Assembly (NCBI GenBank): GCA_016711095.1
Contig: JADJTP010000002.1
Span: forward strand, 372,001 to 436,000
Reading direction: 5' to 3'
Length of the DNA stretch: 64,000 nucleotides
Origin: Actinomycetales bacterium
Lineage (GTDB): Bacteria; Actinomycetota; Actinomycetes; Actinomycetales; Dermatophilaceae
Numbering within the stretch: the stretch's first letter is position 1; every line of letters starts with the position of its first letter. Position numbers and translations under genes: made by a program. The notes under the pieces were generated by a model. That model was not told where the DNA came from and did no database searches. It saw only the letters and a list, made by a program, of their open reading frames with translations. This document shows positions 60,501 to 64,000 of this stretch, piece after piece.

Positions 60501-60506
60501 CATACT
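60501..60506 (+). promoter_or_regulatory. -10 element of a leaderless promoter for the lipoprotein gene
   Basis: CATACT is followed by 7 nt and GTG at 60514. Confidence 0.45.
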
Positions 60507-60513
60507 GGCGTTC

Positions 60514-61680
60514 GTGGCCAAACGACGCGCCGCGTCTGTCGCAGGCGCCGCCGCACTCGCGGCGCTGCTCGGCGTGCTGTCGGGCTGCACCACCGGCCAC
60601 GTTGATGCGTGGGTCGACATCGGCCCCCCCATGACTGGCACCGCCGGATCCGACGGGTCCGCCGGGTCCGCCGGAGCCGTCGTCACGCTGTCGGCGGCCG
60701 GAGATCGGCTGGTCGCAGGGCTTACGTCGGGCGACCCGACGCTCGTCCCGGCAGCCATGGTGTGGTCGGACGGCGCGTGGCGCGGGCTGCCGGTGCGGCC
60801 CCTGACCCCGTACGCCCGCGAGGGCGCGTGGCAGTCGATCGCGGCTGGTCCGGACGGCAGTCTGGTCGCCGTAGCGGGAGCCCGCGGCGGCGCACACGCC
60901 AACGTCCGATGGACGGTGTGGCGGGGAACCCTCGCCGAGGGGCTCACCGAGCAGGAGCAGCCGTTCTCCACGTTCGGTGGTTGGGGAGCGGGGGAGCTGG
61001 TGGGGGCGGTGGCGAGCCCGGCGGGGCCGGTGCTCATCGGATCGTGGCAGAGCGCCCGCACCGGGTTGGACATCGCCGCCTGGCACCCCGACGGGCAGCG
61101 GTGGGTGCGCCAGTCGTCGGCGGGCACGGCGCTGGAGAGCATCCCCACGGCGATGGTGGGCGCTCGGGGAGTCACGTCGTGGGGCGAGCGGCTGCTGGTC
61201 GCCGGGTCGGTTCTGCGCCTGGGTGACGGGAGCGCGCGGCAGACCCCTGCGGTGTGGCTGTCCACCATGAGCCCAGCCGGGTGGGCACGCGTCGACTTGC
61301 CGTCCGAGGGCTCGGCAGCCGAGGCGGTGAGCGCTGCCTGCACGGCCGAGCGGTGCGCCATCGCCGGCCTGGTGGACGGCCGTCTGGCGGTGTGGCGCCT
61401 GGACGCCGACGGGGCACGGCTGCTGGCGGGCGTCCCCGAGGTTGCCGTGGAAGCCACCGACGCCCTGCCGGCCGCGCTCTCCCACGACGGGAGGGCGATC
61501 CTGCTCGCCACGGACAACTCCGACGGCACCGCGACCGTGCTGATCGAGCAACCGGACGGCTGGTCGCGCGAGCCGGGGCCGCGCGGTGAGGTGGTCGCCT
61601 TCGCGGTGGTCGCCGACAGCCTCTACGCCGTATGCCGCCAGGCTGACACGCGGCAGGTGGTCTGGCGCCGCCCGCTGTGA
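60514..61680 (+). CDS. Putative lipoprotein, beta-propeller-like
   Basis: 388 aa. Starting at GTG 60514 gives AKRRAASVAGAAALAALLGVLSGC, a lipoprotein signal with lipobox LSGC; an earlier start would bury it. A short GSDGSAGSAG linker follows, then a long region with recurring W and G in beta-type segments (AMVWSDGAWRGLPV, VRWTVWRG, IAAWHPDGQRW, PAVWLSTM, LAVWRLDADG, TVLIEQPDGWS), which looks like a WD/YVTN-like propeller. No catalytic motif seen; function unknown. Confidence 0.8.
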   Translation: MAKRRAASVAGAAALAALLGVLSGCTTGHVDAWVDIGPPMTGTAGSDGSAGSAGAVVTLSAAGDRLVAGLTSGDPTLVPAAMVWSDGAWRGLPVRPLTPYAREGAWQSIAAGPDGSLVAVAGARGGAHANVRWTVWRGTLAEGLTEQEQPFSTFGGWGAGELVGAVASPAGPVLIGSWQSARTGLDIAAWHPDGQRWVRQSSAGTALESIPTAMVGARGVTSWGERLLVAGSVLRLGDGSARQTPAVWLSTMSPAGWARVDLPSEGSAAEAVSAACTAERCAIAGLVDGRLAVWRLDADGARLLAGVPEVAVEATDALPAALSHDGRAILLATDNSDGTATVLIEQPDGWSREPGPRGEVVAFAVVADSLYAVCRQADTRQVVWRRPL

Positions 61681-61709
61681 CCGGTGCCGACCCGCTGAGG
61701 CCCGACCGA

Positions 61710-61715
61710 TAGCCT
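61710..61715 (+). promoter_or_regulatory. -10 element of a leaderless promoter for the enoyl-CoA hydratase gene
   Basis: TAGCCT is followed by GCGAGG and GTG at 61722. Confidence 0.55.
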
Positions 61716-61721
61716 GCGAGG

Positions 61722-62510
61722 GTGATCGAGATGCCGCACCCAGCAATCCGCGTCGAGCACGAAGAAGCGGTCTGCACCGTCACCCTGTGCAATCCCGAGC
61801 ATCTCAACGCCCAGGTGCCGTCCATGTGGCTGGCGCTCGCGCAGATCGCGCACTCGCTGCCCGAGAAGATTCGCGTCGTCGTCCTGGCCGCCGAGGGTCG
61901 GAGTTTCTCGGCCGGGCTCAACCGGGGCATGCTGCGACCCGGAGGCATCGACTCCGAGCCGGACCTGCTGGCCGCGGCCGCCCAGAGCCCCGAGGCAATG
62001 ACGTCGCTGATCGGGCCCTTCCAGGAGGGGTTCGCAGTCTGGCGCCGCATCGCCCCGATCGTCGTCGCTGCGGTGCAGGGTCATGCCATCGGCGCCGGCT
62101 TCCAGCTTGCGCTGGCTGCCGACTTGCGGATCGTCTCCGAGGACGTCAAGTTCGCGATGCGCGAGGTCAGCCTGGGGATGATCCCCGATCTGGCCGGGAC
62201 GCTGCCGCTGGTCGAGGCGGTCGGCTACCCGCGCGCCCTGGAGATCTGTGCCACCGGGCGGTTCGTCGGGGCCCAGGAGGCTGTCGCCAGCGGCCTGGCA
62301 TCCGTCGCCGTGCCGGCAGAGCACCTGACGGCAGCCACCGCCGACCTGGTCGCTGCCCTGCTCGCCGCGCCTGCACCCGCCCTACGCGCCCTCAAACCGT
62401 TGTTGCACGCCGCGCTGTCGGCAACATCGGAGGAGCAGACCCGCCACGAGCGGGTCGCGCAGGGACACCTGCTGCATGGCATGGCCCGCGCGGCCGGCGT
62501 CACTGCCTGA
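61722..62510 (+). CDS. Enoyl-CoA hydratase/isomerase family protein
   Basis: 262 aa crotonase-fold protein. The oxyanion-hole segments are GRSFSAGLNRGM and VQGHAIGAGFQLALAADLRI, with REVSLGMIPDLAGT after. The usual second catalytic Glu (E..LG) appears as REVSLGM, so hydratase activity is plausible but the exact acyl-CoA is unknown. Leaderless start. The upstream lipoprotein gene ends 41 bp before. Confidence 0.88.
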   Translation: MIEMPHPAIRVEHEEAVCTVTLCNPEHLNAQVPSMWLALAQIAHSLPEKIRVVVLAAEGRSFSAGLNRGMLRPGGIDSEPDLLAAAAQSPEAMTSLIGPFQEGFAVWRRIAPIVVAAVQGHAIGAGFQLALAADLRIVSEDVKFAMREVSLGMIPDLAGTLPLVEAVGYPRALEICATGRFVGAQEAVASGLASVAVPAEHLTAATADLVAALLAAPAPALRALKPLLHAALSATSEEQTRHERVAQGHLLHGMARAAGVTA

Positions 62511-62626
62511 GCTGGCCCGCCTGCCGGAATGTCCGGGGTCATCGTCGACGTTAGGCAAATGACGATGATGACGTGCGCTCTCGCGCCTACGGGGCACCGT
62601 GGCCGGGGCGCGGAGATGAGCAAGCG

Positions 62627-64000
62627 ATGAGCATGGGCCAGCACGGCATGATGCGCGGACTGACCAAAGACCAGTCCGTCCTTCAGGAGCGTCTCAAACG
62701 GGGGACCACCCGCCGGGTCGCCGGCTATGCCCGGCCCTATCTGCGGTCCATCGCCGCGTTCCTCGTCCTCGTCGTCATCGGCTCCTCGATCGTCGTTGCC
62801 GTGCCTTTGCTGCTGCGCGAGATTGTCGACAACGGTGTCATCCCCAAGGACGGCGCCCTGGTGACCCGGCTTGCCTTCGTGGTCGCAGCCCTCGCCGTCC
62901 TCGACGCAGCCCTGGGGGTCGCCCAGCGCTGGTTCTCGGCGCGCATCGGCGAGGGTCTCATTTACGATCTGCGCACCGAGGTGTTTCGCCACGTCCTGAC
63001 GCAGCCCATCGCCTTCTTCACCCGCGCCCAGACCGGCTCGCTGGTCAGCCGACTCAACGCCGACGTTATCGGCGCTCAACAGGCGTTCACCTCGGTGCTT
63101 TCCTCGGTCGTCTCCAACGCCGTGTCCCTGGTGCTCATCGTCGCCGCCATGGCGACCCTGTCCTGGCAGCTGACCCTCGCGGCGTTGTTGCTGGTCCCCT
63201 TCTTCCTCGTGCCGGCGAAGCTCATGGGCCGACGTCTGTCCGAGCTCACTCGCACCCAGATGACTCTCAACGCCGACCTCGGATCGCGGATGACCGAGCG
63301 TTTCAATGTCGCCGGCGCGCTGCTCGTCAAGCTCTTCGGCACCCCCTCCCGCGAGAACCAGGAGTATGCCGTCCGCGCGGCCGCCGTCCGCGACACCGGG
63401 ATCCGCATCGCGATGAACCGCGCGATCTTCATGACCGCCCTGTCCCTCGTTGCGGCGCTGGCCACGGCGATGGTCTACGGGTTCGGTGGGCTGATGGCCG
63501 TCGACGGCACGCTCACCGTGGGATCGCTGCTTGCTCTGGCTGCCCTGCTGGCTCGCCTCTACGGTCCGCTGACGGCCCTGTCGAGCGTGCGGATCGACAT
63601 CATGACGGCCCTCGTGTCCTTCGACCGGGTCTTCGAGGTCCTGGACCTGCGCCCGCTGGTCGCCGAAGCCGAGAAGCCGGTCAGCCTGCCGACCGGCCCG
63701 GTGGCCGTCGAGTTCGAGGGAGTCGGCTTCGCCTTCCCGTCGGCCGACGAGGTGTCGCTTGCCTCGCTTGAATCGACGGCCAGCGGCGACCGGGCCGGTG
63801 GCGGGCCCGTCCTGCATGACGTGACGTTCACGGCATACCCGGGGCAGTTGGTGGCGCTCGTCGGTCCGAGCGGGGCCGGCAAGACGACGATCACCTCGCT
63901 GCTGGCGCGACTCTACGACCCGACCGAAGGCAGCGTGCGCATCGGGGGCGTCGACCTGCGCGACGCGGCGCTGACCTCCCTGCACGACACCGTGGGCATG
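62627..64000 (+). CDS. ABC exporter (fused permease and ATPase), cut by the window end
   Basis: 458 codons visible from ATG 62627 (MSMGQHGMMRGLTKDQ). About six spans (RSIAAFLVLVVIGSSIVVAVPLL, LVTRLAFVVAALAVLDAAL and others) form an exporter domain with the coupling segment FFTRAQTGSLVSRLNADV; the ATPase begins near residue 360 with Walker A GPSGAGKTT and stops before the signature. A homodimeric or heterodimeric lipid/drug exporter is likely. No strong ribosome binding site is seen. Confidence 0.9.
   Translation, partial: MSMGQHGMMRGLTKDQSVLQERLKRGTTRRVAGYARPYLRSIAAFLVLVVIGSSIVVAVPLLLREIVDNGVIPKDGALVTRLAFVVAALAVLDAALGVAQRWFSARIGEGLIYDLRTEVFRHVLTQPIAFFTRAQTGSLVSRLNADVIGAQQAFTSVLSSVVSNAVSLVLIVAAMATLSWQLTLAALLLVPFFLVPAKLMGRRLSELTRTQMTLNADLGSRMTERFNVAGALLVKLFGTPSRENQEYAVRAAAVRDTGIRIAMNRAIFMTALSLVAALATAMVYGFGGLMAVDGTLTVGSLLALAALLARLYGPLTALSSVRIDIMTALVSFDRVFEVLDLRPLVAEAEKPVSLPTGPVAVEFEGVGFAFPSADEVSLASLESTASGDRAGGGPVLHDVTFTAYPGQLVALVGPSGAGKTTITSLLARLYDPTEGSVRIGGVDLRDAALTSLHDTVGM

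Overview
This 64 kb window is chromosomal DNA of a high-GC actinobacterium. The markers are WhiA, RbpA, OpcA, a mycothiol-dependent maleylpyruvate isomerase family protein, an actinobacterial Vms1-like release factor, and the uvrC-rapZ-yvcK-whiA-gap-pgk-tpiA-secG and tkt-tal-zwf-opcA-pgl gene orders. The gene content fits Micrococcales, perhaps Dermatophilaceae/Intrasporangiaceae; the family is a guess. I see no rRNA, tRNA, CRISPR array, prophage or insertion sequence. Genes are tightly packed: no gene-free stretch exceeds 300 bp, and the largest gap (276 bp) lies upstream of gap.

Layout. 1-12.4 kb is accessory metabolism: an MmcQ/YjbR gene cut by the window edge, an NlpC/P60 protein and a beta-lactamase-like serine hydrolase sharing a 32-bp divergent promoter, then a lipid-type block. 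That block has a GMC oxidoreductase and an aldehyde dehydrogenase on the minus strand, facing a WS/DGAT acyltransferase, a large protein whose C-terminal half resembles cyanobacterial acyl-ACP reductase, an SDR and an alpha/beta hydrolase on the plus strand. 12.4-17 kb: metallo-beta-lactamase fold protein, uvrA, pentapeptide-repeat protein. 17-22.6 kb: a complete branched-chain amino acid type ABC transporter (livKHMGF order, minus strand). 22.8-32.5 kb: Rieske lipoprotein, uvrC-rapZ-yvcK-whiA, glycolytic gap-pgk-tpiA, secG, rbpA. 32.5-39.2 kb: the oxidative/non-oxidative pentose phosphate operon tkt-tal-zwf-opcA-pgl. 39.4-44.6 kb: heme O/A synthases (ctaB, ctaA) flanking a thioredoxin-like lipoprotein/CcdA pair and a two-component system. 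44.6-47.3 kb: an ABC-2 exporter coupled to an LGFP-repeat L,D-transpeptidase-like protein. 47.4-54.1 kb: the SUF iron-sulfur operon sufR-B-D-Rieske-C-S-U-T. 54-64 kb: mixed housekeeping genes (acVLRF1, GerMN/Gmad2 protein, PPOX-like protein, YpfJ-type peptidase, ABC-F, TrpB2, lipoprotein, enoyl-CoA hydratase, ABC exporter cut by the window end).

Main points for a second look. (1) The octamer GTATGCCG / CGGCATAC recurs about 54 times by eye, equally in both orientations and in all reading frames, where it forces rare codons such as ATA. One inverted pair forms the tpiA-secG terminator hairpin. Density, strand symmetry and terminator use resemble DNA-uptake sequences. (2) The transaldolase in the pentose phosphate operon lacks the Schiff-base lysine and other active-site residues. 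(3) sufB carries a one-base insertion in a C6G5 run. (4) The acyl-reductase-like protein keeps the AAR catalytic-cysteine context beside a wax-ester-synthase family gene. (5) At least fifteen genes show a -10 hexamer exactly 6-7 nt before the start codon, so leaderless transcription looks common here.
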